Below, piece by piece: positions 48,166 to 57,948 of a stretch of 64,000 bases of DNA. Position 1 is the first letter of the stretch. Each line of letters begins with the position of its first letter. The stretch lies in NCBI RefSeq assembly GCF_900101525.1, contig NZ_FMZD01000004.1, forward strand, positions 79,102 through 143,101, in the 5' to 3' direction. The DNA is from Marinilactibacillus psychrotolerans (lineage in GTDB: Bacteria; Bacillota; Bacilli; Lactobacillales; Carnobacteriaceae_A). Both the position numbers and the translations under genes were made by a program. Under the pieces are notes generated by a model, which was given only the letters and a program-made list of their open reading frames with translations, had not been told where the DNA came from and ran no database searches.

Positions 48166-48867
48166 ATTGAACCACAAATATATGGAATTTATAAAAATTG
48201 TGCATAAGAAAATCCCTTATCGATTTTTTGTTTGAATGCTGCTGGAATATTATGAAGTCCGCAACGATATAGTTACCTTTTTATATAAAAGTTGCAAAGG
48301 AAAATAAAGGTTCACCTGTCTTTTTTCTCAATTTATTATTTGCCATTATAAATAGTTTTTACCAAGCAGTTGATTAAAGTGAAAAAAAGCTGGCTGAATC
48401 GAATAAAGAATTGTCCAGTATAGTAAAAGATTTATTTTAAGAAATAAATTGAAAAAGATAGATGAAGAAATTCAAAAAAGTTATTGAAATTTTAAAACAG
48501 ATGAGTGTAATTAGAAAATCTAGATATGGGCAACGGTTAGCTGCTTACTTATCAATAATCTTAGTATATATTTTTATGTGAGAAAAACTTTATAGCACAT
48601 TAACCAAGATGCTAAAAAGGGAATTCCAAAGGGAGAAATGCCAAAAATCATTTACAGATAAGAGGTTTAACAAATGATAGGATAATTCGGAAAAAAGTAG
48701 TTTTGAGTATAAAAAAGATATCTATCAAGCAATACATAAAACTAAAGTTGGTGCAGTAAAAGAGAGAAGAAGACCATTTACTAAAATACAAAACAGAAAA
48801 ATCTATGGTGATTCTCGGACTACTTATTTCTGGTCAATTAGACCATACTAGTATGGGAGGTTAAGTA
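48166..48867 (+). other. 700-base decayed stretch
   Basis: No whole gene. Bases 48684-48851 give 55 codons without stop (NSEKSSFEYKKDIYQAIHKT..., ending WSIRPY) but lack a start or ribosome site and look like the tail of a lost gene. The rest is AT-rich with many stops in all frames. Confidence 0.4.
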
Positions 48868-49041
48868 ATGGAAAATAAGATGTTCTATATTCTAATGCCT
48901 ATATTTTTAGTCATATTAGCTTTTTATCCTTTAATAGTACCGCAGTATTTATCTCAAGGAGTATTTCTAATAGCCTGGTTTGTATTATTAATCCTTGTAA
49001 GTGTATCTTTCAAAGTATATTTTATAAGAAAAAGAAAATAA
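48868..49041 (+). CDS. Two-TM miniprotein, 57 residues
   Basis: A frame too short for usual gene calls but with a good ribosome site (GGGAGG, 9 bases before ATG). Two hydrophobic helices (about 5-24, 32-51) and a basic IRKRK end. Unknown function; one of several membrane miniproteins in this half of the window. Confidence 0.5.
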   Translation: MENKMFYILMPIFLVILAFYPLIVPQYLSQGVFLIAWFVLLILVSVSFKVYFIRKRK

Positions 49042-49362
49042 GTGGATTATCTTTGAACATTAATGGATAGTCCAAATCTATTTGGATAAAGGTATAGCTA
49101 GCAGAAAACTAACTATTTTGTAAATTCTCTAGGGTTCTATATCATTTGATGAAGGGCCCTTTTTTGAACTATTTTTAATTTTGAACTATTTCTCATTCGT
49201 AGGTAAAATATAATCGAACTTACAATCTTTTATACTAACAAACTGATATAACGAAATTAAGTTATCACACTACAAAATTCTTTACCTACAACAATCAAAT
49301 AGTGTGTGATAAACTTAAATTAAATCAAGTATTAATGTGTAAAAAAGAGGAGTTTTTGAGTT
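49042..49362 (+). other. Intergenic region before the 222-residue protein
   Basis: 320 bases, AT-rich, no frame and no convincing regulatory element apart from an AAAGAGGAG ribosome site at the right end. Confidence 0.4.
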
Positions 49363-50031
49363 TTGAGTAGGGAAATCTACACAATTGAACAAGAAAAAGA
49401 AGTACTGGAAGAAACAATGAAATCGCTAGGATATAATTTAAATCACAATTACTTTATAGCTGATAGGGGGCTAAGACCATTTCTTCAAGCGATTTTTGAT
49501 CACTACCCTATTTCTGTATCGATGTTCCTAGGATCTTATTCTGTATTGTTTGCGGAGGATCATTTGGTAATGCTAAGCATGAAGTATCTAGAGTATGATA
49601 ACCCGGAAAAGTATGTTCAAAAAATCAAGTATGAGGAGATTACTGATTTCTTTGTTTCACGTCCGTTTGTAAAATATTGTCTAGGGTTTAAAGCGAATGG
49701 CAAAAGATATTATTTTTATATTGATGCCAATGGTTCCTATTCTTTTACAGGTCTTAATTACTCAGATAAGAACTTTCAATACTTATTAGAGGATCACTTT
49801 AAAGGATTGTTAAAAGGGAAAATGTTAGGAGCGTATAGTGACAATAACAAAAAGACTTTCTTTGTGCTTTTAATCGTAATGTTATTATTTATCGTAATAG
49901 GAGCAGTATTTTCTAGCGGAGTGGCGAGTGCAGGTCATACTTTTTCAAGACCAGAAAAGCTCATTATTCTGCTATCGGTTGGAGGTTTATGGGGTCTGCT
50001 TTATTGGTATTTTAGAAACAAAAAGCATTAA
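49363..50031 (+). CDS. Membrane-anchored protein with an N-terminal soluble domain, unknown
   Basis: 222 residues. The first 160 are soluble and beta-rich (SYSVLFAEDHLVML, YEEITDFFVS, KRYYFYIDANGSYSFTG), like a PH-type domain that senses or binds at the membrane; two helices follow (about 165-185, 200-217) and a basic end. TTG start after GAGGAG. Related in style to YcxB-type proteins but with the membrane part at the C-terminus. No family recognised. Confidence 0.6.
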   Translation: MSREIYTIEQEKEVLEETMKSLGYNLNHNYFIADRGLRPFLQAIFDHYPISVSMFLGSYSVLFAEDHLVMLSMKYLEYDNPEKYVQKIKYEEITDFFVSRPFVKYCLGFKANGKRYYFYIDANGSYSFTGLNYSDKNFQYLLEDHFKGLLKGKMLGAYSDNNKKTFFVLLIVMLLFIVIGAVFSSGVASAGHTFSRPEKLIILLSVGGLWGLLYWYFRNKKH

Positions 50032-50278
50032 TGATGAAATAGTGAGACAATCAATAAAGAAAACTGTCTCAGTTTAAAACATCTAGGCTATTCTTTTTTT
50101 GTAACGTATAGTTATGATTAGTTAGTTTTTGAAAATGGATATGATAATTCTAGTTTTTAATCGATGTTGTTAAAGGATAGTATTTTCTCTCTAGTACACT
50201 AATCTACTGATAGAACCTAGTGAGCTTAATCAATGACAACCTCTTTAATAACTGAATTCGAAAAGGGAGGGTTAGCAG

Positions 50279-50452
50279 ATGCAAATCATAGAAATAGTGA
50301 AGAAAAAATTGTGGTTACGAATCTTTCTCTATCTATTGATAGGAATTCCTGTAGGTTTGTTAATGGTAGATAATGAACTTGTATTAGGATTAGGATTAAT
50401 TCTATTATTTGTAGTAGCACTTAAAGAAGAGAATTCGAAACAGAAAAAATAG
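50279..50452 (+). CDS. Two-TM miniprotein, 57 residues
   Basis: ATG 8 bases after GGGAGGG. Basic N-terminus (EIVKKKLWLR), two hydrophobic helices (about 11-29, 33-48) and a KEENSKQKK tail. Unknown function. Confidence 0.5.
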   Translation: MQIIEIVKKKLWLRIFLYLLIGIPVGLLMVDNELVLGLGLILLFVVALKEENSKQKK

Positions 50453-50749
50453 TGGTAAGTATTTAAAAATAGGAAGAAATAATATATAAATCTCAATTAA
50501 GGTAAAAGTTAACTCATTGATAGTAAAGCGTTTTAGGATGGGCAATATTTTTTTGCTTTAGTGCATAGATTTGATAAGCTATAGTGGTATGTAGTCTTGA
50601 GAAAAAGCTCAGCACTATATGATACAATTGGATCAGGATTGAGCATTGAAGTAATGGTATACATAATTTTTACAGCACTCTGTGGTAATCTAAAAGTGAG
50701 AAATGTTTGAACCATATCTAGTTAAAATATGATACACTGTTTCTATAAA

Positions 50750-50766
50750 AGTAAACAAAGTTTACT
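50750..50766 (+). promoter_or_regulatory. LacI-type operator before the lacI-family gene
   Basis: AGTAAACAAAGTTTACT, a perfect 7-bp inverted repeat with AAA between, lies after a TATGAT -10-like element (50728-50733) and just before the ribosome site. A near copy stands at the PTS promoter (51828-51843), so the regulator likely controls itself and the sugar genes. Confidence 0.72.
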
Positions 50767-50780
50767 AAAGAGGTGAATTT

Positions 50781-51770
50781 ATGGCAACGATACAAGATAT
50801 AGCTAATGAAGTGGGAATATCAAAAGCAGCCGTTTCGAGAATACTCAATAGAAAAGGATCCTTTAATGCTGGAACTAAGGAGAAAGTGTTTAGAGTAGCT
50901 AAAGACTTAGGCTACTTAGTACCACGAGAAAATCAACTTTTAGATGAAAAGTTTTTTAAAACAATAGGAGCAGTTTTCCCGACAGGTCATATACCATATT
51001 ATAGTGTGTTAGTTTCATTATTAGAACAAGTTGCCTATAGTTTTGGCTATAGTTTGATGATTTGTAGTTCATTATATGATAAAGAAAAAGAGGAACTATT
51101 TTTTGAGCAGCTACGTGAAAAAAGAATTAGTGGGATCATTTATGGGAGTTTTACAAATGATGTCAATCTACCAATTAATGAAGACCTTCCCATTGTAACA
51201 GTCGGACATAGATTATCTGAAGACATCCCAGTTATTAAATCAGATAATCATTTGGCAGGCATTATCGCTGCGAAGCATTTAATTGCAAAAGGCTGTACGA
51301 ATCTATTATATATATCTGCCTATCAAGTAGGGAAAAATAACGATGAGCGGTATAAAGGGTTTATTGAAGAATTAGAAAAAAGTAATAAGAAATGTAATGC
51401 CTACTTTACAGGAACCAATGAACGAAAGAAAGATATTCCTAGTGTGATAAGTCAAATGTTTATTGAGAACGTAGATGCAGATGGCATTTTTGTAGAGTCC
51501 TATACTTTGGCAGTTCAGTGCTTAAAAGTTTGTCAGTCATTAGGTATTTCGATTCCGGAGGACCTAAAAATAGTCACTTACGGTAATCAATTATTAAATG
51601 CGTATAGTTTTCCAGAGATTACAATGATATCTGAAAATACAAATCAAATAGCCTATGAGGCAGTATCCGCTTTAGTTGATATTATTGAACATGAGGATAA
51701 CACAGAACCTGATTTAAAAGATAACCAGATCGTTATTCCTGTCTCCCTAATAGAAAAACAAACGACGTAA
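50781..51770 (+). CDS. LacI-family transcriptional regulator
   Basis: 329 residues: an N-terminal LacI helix-turn-helix (ATIQDIANEVGISKAAVSRIL), hinge near residues 46-60, and a periplasmic-binding-like effector domain (IGAVFPTGHIPYYSVLV, GIIYGSF, FVESYTLAVQCL). It most likely represses the PTS-esterase operon that follows and itself, through shared operators; the effector would be the sugar or its phosphate. ATG after AAAGAGGTG. Confidence 0.88.
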   Translation: MATIQDIANEVGISKAAVSRILNRKGSFNAGTKEKVFRVAKDLGYLVPRENQLLDEKFFKTIGAVFPTGHIPYYSVLVSLLEQVAYSFGYSLMICSSLYDKEKEELFFEQLREKRISGIIYGSFTNDVNLPINEDLPIVTVGHRLSEDIPVIKSDNHLAGIIAAKHLIAKGCTNLLYISAYQVGKNNDERYKGFIEELEKSNKKCNAYFTGTNERKKDIPSVISQMFIENVDADGIFVESYTLAVQCLKVCQSLGISIPEDLKIVTYGNQLLNAYSFPEITMISENTNQIAYEAVSALVDIIEHEDNTEPDLKDNQIVIPVSLIEKQTT

Positions 51771-51797
51771 AAAAATACCTGTTTAGGTATTTTTTTA
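51771..51797 (+). terminator. Terminator after the lacI-family gene
   Basis: AAAAATACC pairs with GGTATTTTT around TGTTTA and ends in T7, starting at the stop codon. Confidence 0.8.
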
Positions 51798-51816
51798 TTT
51801 TCATTTAATAAACTTG

Positions 51817-51864
51817 TTGACTTTTTAAGTAAACAAGTTTATTATTATTTTGTAAACGTTCACA
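51817..51864 (+). promoter_or_regulatory. PTS operon promoter with LacI operator and cre site
   Basis: -35 TTGACT (51817-51822) and -10 TATTAT (51840-51845), spacer 17. The operator AGTAAACAAGTTTATT (51828-51843) fills the spacer. Directly after it, TGTAAACGTTCACA (51851-51864) matches the cre consensus TGWAANCGNTNWCA at every fixed position. Thus both substrate repression and CcpA repression are expected. Confidence 0.82.
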
Positions 51865-51903
51865 ATAAAAGCACAGGCCATGCTTAATATTTGGGAGGAA
51901 ATT

Positions 51904-53310
51904 ATGTCTGATAACTATAAAAAAACTGCTGAAAGCATTATCGAATTATCTGGTGGGAAAGCTAATATTGCTCATGCCCTTCATTGTGCGACAAGAGTTC
52001 GTTTTAATATTAACAACTTTGATAAAGTAAACATTGATAAGATTAAAGAAGTACCTGGCGTTCTTGGAGTTATGAAGGTCGGGGATCAGCTGCAAATCAT
52101 AATAGGTGCAGAGGTTAACAAGGTATTTGATGAGGTTTCAATACTTTTAGAAATAGAAACGGATGAGAACGAAACAGCAACTCCCCAAACTAAAAAGAAA
52201 ACCAACCTATTTAAGTCAATTGGTTTAGGTATGCTTGATGGACTATCAGGTACAATGGGACCTGTTATACCAGCCATTGTTGCTTGTGCCTTTTTCAAAA
52301 TGTTTGTTGCTATTTTAGGTCAGGACTTATTAAATGTACTTCCGGCTGAAAGCGATCTATTTATTTTACTAACCTTTGTAGGAGATGCCGGATTCTACTT
52401 CTTCCCGGTTATTGTAGGGTACACAGCTGCTAAAAAGTTTGGGGTTACACCCGTGTTAGGAATTTTACTAGGAGCCATTTTAATTCACCCAACCTTTATT
52501 CAAATGATCGCTGACGGAGATCAGTTTACTGTTTTTGGATTACCTGTTTATATGACGAACTACAGTGGAACGATCATTCCGACGATTCTATCCGTTTGGG
52601 TAATGAGCTATGTAGAAAAATTCTTTAATAAGTATATCCATAGTTCAATCAGAAGCGTTTTTGCTCCAGCCCTTACAATAATCGTTATGCTGCCAATCGC
52701 TTTTTGTTTAATTGGACCAGCAGGAGCCTTTTTAGGCAATTATGTTGTAAATGGTCTTTTAGCTTTACAGAATTATGTAGGATTTTTAGGGATAGCGATA
52801 ATAGCAGCACTATACCCAATTCTTGTAATGACAGGCATGCATATGGTACTGATTACGGCACTTTTTCAAATCTTTGCGACACAAGGATGGGACGGTTTTG
52901 CAGCGCCAGCGCTTTGTTATGCTAGTTTCTCAGTAATGGGCGTTGCGATAGGTGCGTTCTTCAGATTAAAAGATAAATCACAAAAATCGTTAGCTGCTAG
53001 CTATGCAATAACGGCGATCGTTGCGGGAACTTCAGAACCAACAATTTACGGTATCTGCACTCGTTATAAAAAACCATTTTTAGGATTAATGGCTGGCGGG
53101 TTTGCTGGAGGTATATACGGAGGGATTGCAAACGTTGTTTCTGCAACCTTAGTACCTTCATCTAGTGTGACGGCGACTTTAGCTTTTGTAGGAGAATCTA
53201 CTGGTAATATAGTTAACGGTGTGATTGCTTCAATTATCTCTCTTGTTGTTGCAGCAATCTGTACCTACTTTTGGGGATTTCGAAAAGACGAACCTGGATT
53301 GAAGGGATAA
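51904..53310 (+). CDS. PTS sugar transporter subunit EIIBC (glucose/beta-glucoside superfamily)
   Basis: 468 residues. The N-terminal EIIB domain has the phosphorylated Cys28 in ALHCATRVRFN; the C-terminal EIIC has about 10 helices with GMHMVLITALFQIF and the substrate-site region GTSEPTIYGICTRYKKPF. There is no EIIA domain, so it must borrow one from another system. The family covers beta-glucosides, sucrose, trehalose and related sugars. ATG at 51904 after TTGGGAGGA. It leads an operon with two esterases, suggesting an acylated or acetylated sugar substrate. Confidence 0.88.
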   Translation: MSDNYKKTAESIIELSGGKANIAHALHCATRVRFNINNFDKVNIDKIKEVPGVLGVMKVGDQLQIIIGAEVNKVFDEVSILLEIETDENETATPQTKKKTNLFKSIGLGMLDGLSGTMGPVIPAIVACAFFKMFVAILGQDLLNVLPAESDLFILLTFVGDAGFYFFPVIVGYTAAKKFGVTPVLGILLGAILIHPTFIQMIADGDQFTVFGLPVYMTNYSGTIIPTILSVWVMSYVEKFFNKYIHSSIRSVFAPALTIIVMLPIAFCLIGPAGAFLGNYVVNGLLALQNYVGFLGIAIIAALYPILVMTGMHMVLITALFQIFATQGWDGFAAPALCYASFSVMGVAIGAFFRLKDKSQKSLAASYAITAIVAGTSEPTIYGICTRYKKPFLGLMAGGFAGGIYGGIANVVSATLVPSSSVTATLAFVGESTGNIVNGVIASIISLVVAAICTYFWGFRKDEPGLKG

Positions 53311-53312
53311 AC

Positions 53313-54197
53313 ATGTTGCATAAAAAAATAAAACTGAATGATACGGCATTTGTTGAGCTATATATTCCGGACTCAGTGATTTCATATGGGGTCAATAGAA
53401 AATGGCCTGCAGTTGTGATTTGTCCTGGTGGTGGCTATATGATTTCTGCTATCAAAGAAGGTGAAGCAGTGGCTATCCAATTTCTGGCTAAAGGGTATGC
53501 CTGCTTTGTTTTAAGATATTCAACCTTTATTAAAGACAGAGAATCTTATTATAATGAATCTTCAGAAATAAATGAGAATGGCTATTATCCTTCTCAAATA
53601 CTAGAACTTATGGAAACGTTGCATATCATCCATGAAAATGCTGAAGAATGGGCAATAGATAAAGAGTCTATTTTTACGATTGGGTTTTCAGCGGGGGCAC
53701 ACATTATTACAATGGAAGCTCTTAGATGGAATGATGATTCCCTATTAAAACAATTAGGATTTAAACCTAAATCAGTGGAGTTGAAACCAAAAGGCTGTAT
53801 ATTGTGTTATCCAATGCTCAATGCTAAAATAGATACCCTTTCTAATCTTGATTTATCTGAATTTCAAAAAGATAGTATGAATGAATGTTTGCACAAAAGT
53901 AAAACGCCAAACAGTGAGCAAGTTGAAGCATTAAACGTGGAAAACTATCTACATTCTGATATTCCAGAGTTTTTCATTTGGCATACGACAGAAGATAGTG
54001 TAACGAATGCAGAAGACACAACTTCATTAGTAAAAAAATTTCAAGAAATTGGTCAACCTTGTGAATACCATCTTTTTAAGAAAGGTCGGCATGGATTGGC
54101 TTGTGGCAATAAACAGTACGCAAGTAAGGATACTGATGTAAATAATACTATCGGCATGTGGTTACCGTTAGTTTTTAATTGGATGGGAGAATTTTAG
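53313..54197 (+). CDS. Alpha/beta hydrolase, acetyl-esterase type (BD-FAE-like)
   Basis: 294 residues. It has the CPGGGYMISAIKEGEAVA oxyanion region, nucleophile elbow GFSAGAH, Asp in HTTEDSVTNAED and His in GRHGLACG, all as in small carbohydrate esterases that remove acetyl or aromatic acyl groups. No signal peptide, so it acts in the cytoplasm on an imported substrate. ATG at 53313, 2 bases after the PTS stop, with GAAGGGAT upstream. Close to a second esterase gene, so it is part of the same operon. Confidence 0.8.
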   Translation: MLHKKIKLNDTAFVELYIPDSVISYGVNRKWPAVVICPGGGYMISAIKEGEAVAIQFLAKGYACFVLRYSTFIKDRESYYNESSEINENGYYPSQILELMETLHIIHENAEEWAIDKESIFTIGFSAGAHIITMEALRWNDDSLLKQLGFKPKSVELKPKGCILCYPMLNAKIDTLSNLDLSEFQKDSMNECLHKSKTPNSEQVEALNVENYLHSDIPEFFIWHTTEDSVTNAEDTTSLVKKFQEIGQPCEYHLFKKGRHGLACGNKQYASKDTDVNNTIGMWLPLVFNWMGEF

Positions 54198-54200
54198 TTG

Positions 54201-55109
54201 ATGTTAGATGAAGATAAAACAATTTTTGAATATAGAATGAATAAAGAAAAAAAGTACAGTGACATGATCAAAGAGGAAAACCTGAAAGACAATATTGAGA
54301 AAATTTCTTATTATTCTAAACACTGTGGTTATATAGATGGATATATATATAGACCGGAATCGTATGACTATAAAAAAGAATTACCGGTTGTGTTTAATTT
54401 TCATGGGGGAGGCATGGTCTTAAAATATTGTGAGCAAGATGGAATATATTGCCAAGATATTGCCAATAATGTAGAAGTAGCCGTTGTAAACGTGGATTAT
54501 GCAGTAGCACCTGAGTACAAATTTCCGCTTCCCATTTTATCGGCTTACGATTTTATTGAGCAGGTTCTTGAAAATAGTGAACAGTACTATTTTCAAAAAG
54601 AAAATGTATTGTTAATGGGACATAGCGCCGGTGGATATATTTCTGCCGCACTATGTATATTGAACGACACAAATAAAAAAATCAATATCAAGGGATTAAT
54701 TGCTGATTATGCTGTGCTCAAACAGGATACTCCCCCAGCATCTAGGGAATCAAAAGATAAAGATAAAGCTATACCTGTTACCAGAATGGAAGAATATTAC
54801 AATTGGTATTTTGAGAAGGATGAAGATACGACTGATCCATTGGCTTCACCAATCAATGCGCAAGGTGAAATATTCCCACCTAGCCTCGTTATTTCAGCTG
54901 ATTTTGATGCTTTAAAAAATGAAGAAAAAGCATTCGCTCAAAAACTACAGGATAGTGGCGTAGAGGTAATCTATGAGAACTTTAAAGATAGTATGCACGG
55001 CTTTACCCATAAGTGGTTTGATGAATTTAATGAAGAGCAGTCAAAAAAAGCCTGGAAAATGATGCAAGAGTTTATCCAAGCTCAATTGATTAGTAAAGAT
55101 TTAGATTAG
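54201..55109 (+). CDS. Alpha/beta hydrolase, HSL-type esterase
   Basis: About 302 residues. The hormone-sensitive-lipase group motifs are clear: FHGGGMV oxyanion loop, nucleophile GHSAGGY, Asp in SADFDAL and His in MHGFTH. No signal peptide. The start may be the ATG at 54201 or a TTG at 54198. It follows the first esterase within a few bases. Two esterases of different subfamilies in one PTS operon imply that the imported sugar carries more than one type or position of acyl group. Confidence 0.82.
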   Translation: MLDEDKTIFEYRMNKEKKYSDMIKEENLKDNIEKISYYSKHCGYIDGYIYRPESYDYKKELPVVFNFHGGGMVLKYCEQDGIYCQDIANNVEVAVVNVDYAVAPEYKFPLPILSAYDFIEQVLENSEQYYFQKENVLLMGHSAGGYISAALCILNDTNKKINIKGLIADYAVLKQDTPPASRESKDKDKAIPVTRMEEYYNWYFEKDEDTTDPLASPINAQGEIFPPSLVISADFDALKNEEKAFAQKLQDSGVEVIYENFKDSMHGFTHKWFDEFNEEQSKKAWKMMQEFIQAQLISKDLD

Positions 55110-55120
55110 ATGAAATAAAC

Positions 55121-55145
55121 ACCTAATAAAAAAACTTTATTAGGT
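55121..55145 (+). terminator. Hairpin after the PTS-esterase operon
   Basis: A perfect 10-bp stem ACCTAATAAA/TTTATTAGGT with a 5-base loop 11 bases after the stop; no proper T-run, so a weak terminator or 3' stabiliser. Confidence 0.5.
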
Positions 55146-55166
55146 ATTGCCCCTTAACATTAGAGC

Positions 55167-55330
55167 TCAATATTTTCTAGCCATTTGGCTGGTTTGAATC
55201 CGGTATTCTACTGGACTTAAACCAGCCAATTTTTGTTTTTCGTCATTAGTGTTAGATCACTCAGTATAGTCTTCAGCTTCTTTATTGAATTTCTCATTCG
55301 CTTTCAAATAATATTTACCGTTTTACCATT
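55167..55330 (-). mobile_element. Relic of an IS3-family (IS150-type) transposase C-terminus
   Basis: On the minus strand the frame reads EAEDYTE-stop-SNTNDEKQKLAGLSPVEYR and ends SQMARKY. The DEKQxKLxGLSPVEYR ending is diagnostic of IS3-family orfB integrases; one in-frame TGA stands where Trp is usual. Only the last 45 codons remain and no terminal repeats were found. It marks an old insertion between the esterase operon and the NADH oxidase gene. Confidence 0.75.
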
Positions 55331-55565
55331 CTAAAAAAATTTCAGACACCCTTATTCAAAATGAAAATTACAGTATGAAATATTGAGGAAAAAACAAAGG
55401 CATTTTTAAATGGATGCTTTACCTTGAACTGCCTCTGCTACAATTAAAGGAGCGTTTAGATAGATGAATAATCAAATTGTCAGATTAAAATCGTTCTGGT
55501 TTACTAATATGGATATATCCAATAGACTGTATATGTACTTTAAATAATAGAAAGGAAGTTTTTAA

Positions 55566-56924
55566 ATGAAATATATTGTTGTTGGATCTTCTCACTTTGG
55601 TTATGAAGCAGTTGAGACCATCTTAGAGGCTGAACCTGAAGCAGAAATTCATTTATTTGAACGTGAAGACAAAGCATCCTTTATGAGTTGCGGAGCTCAA
55701 TCCTATTTAATGAATATCGCGCAATCACCAGATGAGTTACATTATGCGAATGAAGAATCCTATAAAAGACAAGGCATTAACATCCATCTAAATAGTGAGG
55801 TTGTTGGTGTGAATGCTGATAAAAATACAGTAACAGTGAAAACGGACAATGGGGAAAGAGAAGAAAGCTACGATAGATTACTTCTTTCACCAGGTGGCTA
55901 TGCACCCAAATTAAACATACCAGGAAATGATTTAGAACATGTCTATACTTTCCGTGGTCGAAATGACGCAGAAATGGTTAAAGCACGTATGGAAGATGCG
56001 AAGAAAGTAGTCGTTATTGGTGGAGGATACATCGGTATTGAAGTTGCCGAAGCCTATAGAGAAAACGGTCAGGATGTTACGCTCATTGATGCAGTTGATC
56101 GTTTCTTACCAAGCTACCTAGATGAAGAATTCTATCCAAGCTTATCTAAAGAAGCGGAAGAAAAAGGATTGAAAATTCAAACAAATGAATTAGTGCAAGA
56201 GATTAAAGGAGAAAATGGTGAAATTCAGGCAGTAGTAACGGATCAAGCTGAATATGAAGCAGATACCGTGATTATGGCTGTTGGAGTTAAGCCCGATACA
56301 TCTTGGCTAGCGAACAGTCTTAAATTAGATGAAGCTGGTTTTGTAGTTGTCAATGATTATTTAGAAACTTCAGCTAAAAATGTCTATGCAGGCGGCGATG
56401 CGACATTAATCCCCTTCAAGGCAACAGGCAAAAAACAAAACATAGCCTTAGCAACAAATGCCCGAAAACAAGGCGTTATCGCTGCTAAAAATGCGATGGG
56501 AGAGAAAGTCGAAATGCCCGTAGTCAACGGGACGTCTGGATTAGCTTTCTTTGATTTGAAATTTGCAACAACTGGTTTGAATAATGCTAACTTAAAGAAC
56601 TATGACGGAAACATTAAAACTTTCTATACTGAAGAAAGAGTCCGTCCTTCATTTATGCGTGATGGGGACATCAAAGTTGAAATGAAACTATTCTATGATT
56701 CAGAAACAGAAGTAATCTTAGGAGCACAATTTTTATCAACTGGAGATATTACCCAAGCAGCAAACACCCTTTCACTAGCCATTAGTAACGAAATGACCTT
56801 AAGTGATTTAGGGAAAGCAGATTTCTTCTTCCAACCAGGATTTAGCCGTCCATGGAACTTCTTAAATGTTTTAGCACTAAAAGCGCAAGGAAAAACATTT
56901 GGTTCAACAGAGATGTTGTTTTAA
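55566..56924 (+). CDS. nox: FAD-dependent NADH oxidase (Nox type)
   Basis: 452 residues of the pyridine nucleotide-disulfide reductase family. The redox-active single Cys42 (SFMSCG) matches NADH oxidase/peroxidase and CoA-disulfide reductase enzymes. FAD site at the N-terminus (VVGSSHFGYEA), NADH site VVVIGGGYIGIEVAEA, second FAD motif YAGGDATLI and a C-terminal dimer domain. It likely reduces O2 to water, recycling NAD and removing oxygen. ATG after AGAAAGGAAG. Monocistronic with a strong terminator. NADH peroxidase cannot be excluded. Confidence 0.85.
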   Translation: MKYIVVGSSHFGYEAVETILEAEPEAEIHLFEREDKASFMSCGAQSYLMNIAQSPDELHYANEESYKRQGINIHLNSEVVGVNADKNTVTVKTDNGEREESYDRLLLSPGGYAPKLNIPGNDLEHVYTFRGRNDAEMVKARMEDAKKVVVIGGGYIGIEVAEAYRENGQDVTLIDAVDRFLPSYLDEEFYPSLSKEAEEKGLKIQTNELVQEIKGENGEIQAVVTDQAEYEADTVIMAVGVKPDTSWLANSLKLDEAGFVVVNDYLETSAKNVYAGGDATLIPFKATGKKQNIALATNARKQGVIAAKNAMGEKVEMPVVNGTSGLAFFDLKFATTGLNNANLKNYDGNIKTFYTEERVRPSFMRDGDIKVEMKLFYDSETEVILGAQFLSTGDITQAANTLSLAISNEMTLSDLGKADFFFQPGFSRPWNFLNVLALKAQGKTFGSTEMLF

Positions 56925-57013
56925 CAATACCAAAACTTAAAACCTAATCGTTCATATCTTTCATTCTAGCTATTACTATTGATAATAACGTTAGATAAGA
57001 AAGTTATCGAACA

Positions 57014-57058
57014 AAAAAGTAACAATCCCTTCAAAATCAGGATTGTTACTTTTTTTAT
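57014..57058 (+). terminator. Terminator after nox
   Basis: AAAAAGTAACAATCC pairs with GGATTGTTACTTTTT over a perfect 15-bp stem with an 11-base loop and a long T-run. Confidence 0.88.
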
Positions 57059-57235
57059 TCAATAAGAGAGATAATTTTTTACAGAAAGAACTTTTTAGTT
57101 ACACAAACTTCTTGATGATCAAAAAAATTTAAATTTGTAATAGTAAAAATTTACTAATTTTTATAATCTTTAATTAGTATCATTTGAAAATCTTTTTATT
57201 CTCTAGTACTGTTTTATTAAGGAAGAGATTTCATT

Positions 57236-57948
57236 ATGTCGAAAAAATTTTATTCGCACAACAACAATAACTGCTTTGCTTTTTTACTAGTCTGTTAGCT
57301 ATCTCATCTTTTTACAATGTAGCTGCAGCAGAGAATCCAACTGTTAATGTTACTACGGAAAACACTACTCAAGCTAGTAGAGAAGGTGTCATTAGCAATA
57401 TTTCACATATAAAACAAATGATAGAAATAGACAACAAAGGGCACTTGGAACTTAAAGATAACGTGTCTCAAGAGGATTTTGAAAAATATGATTTATCTCA
57501 ATTAGAAGAGCATTTTATCACTTTAAACCAAAAAGTTGATCAAGGGATAATTTCAATCAATTCAGAACTAGAAATTCAAGAAAGTAATGATATTGTTACT
57601 ATTTCTGCTTCTGTACCTACTAGAGAATATCATTGGTGGGGTTACAAAACTACGTATATTAATTCTCAAACTGATTCAGCTATAAGCACATTGGATAGTT
57701 TTGCAGCGGGTACTGCAGGAGTGTGGTTCCCAGCAATCGGAGCTGGAGCTGGCGTATCATCAGCGTATGCCTCTTTGTTAGCAAGTAGAATGGGCGCTAA
57801 CAAAGACGGAAACGGCGTAATAGTCGATATGACTTGGGCCGCTGACTTAACATATTACCTAGATAAAGGAGGCAATAATAGTGTTCTATTTTGCGATTTT
57901 CGTATTACTTGCAAGTATTGGATTTGGAGTACTTCACGCAACTCATAA
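57236..57948 (+). pseudogene. Secreted bacteriocin-like protein with frameshifted signal peptide
   Basis: ATG at 57236 after GGAAGAG. In the AT-rich first 60 bases two extra T residues (in TTTT near 57249 and T6 near 57285) break the frame; correcting them gives a signal peptide (MSKKFIRTTTITALLF, then ISSFYNVAAAE) joined to the long open frame from about 57294. The mature part has an acidic propeptide-like stretch, then EYHWWGYKTTYIN, a Gly/Ala hydrophobic helix (AAGTAGVWFPAIGAGAGV) and LLASRMGANKDGNGVIVDMTWAADL. Downstream is a small membrane gene. Homopolymer changes could also be sequencing errors, in which case the gene is intact. Confidence 0.6.
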
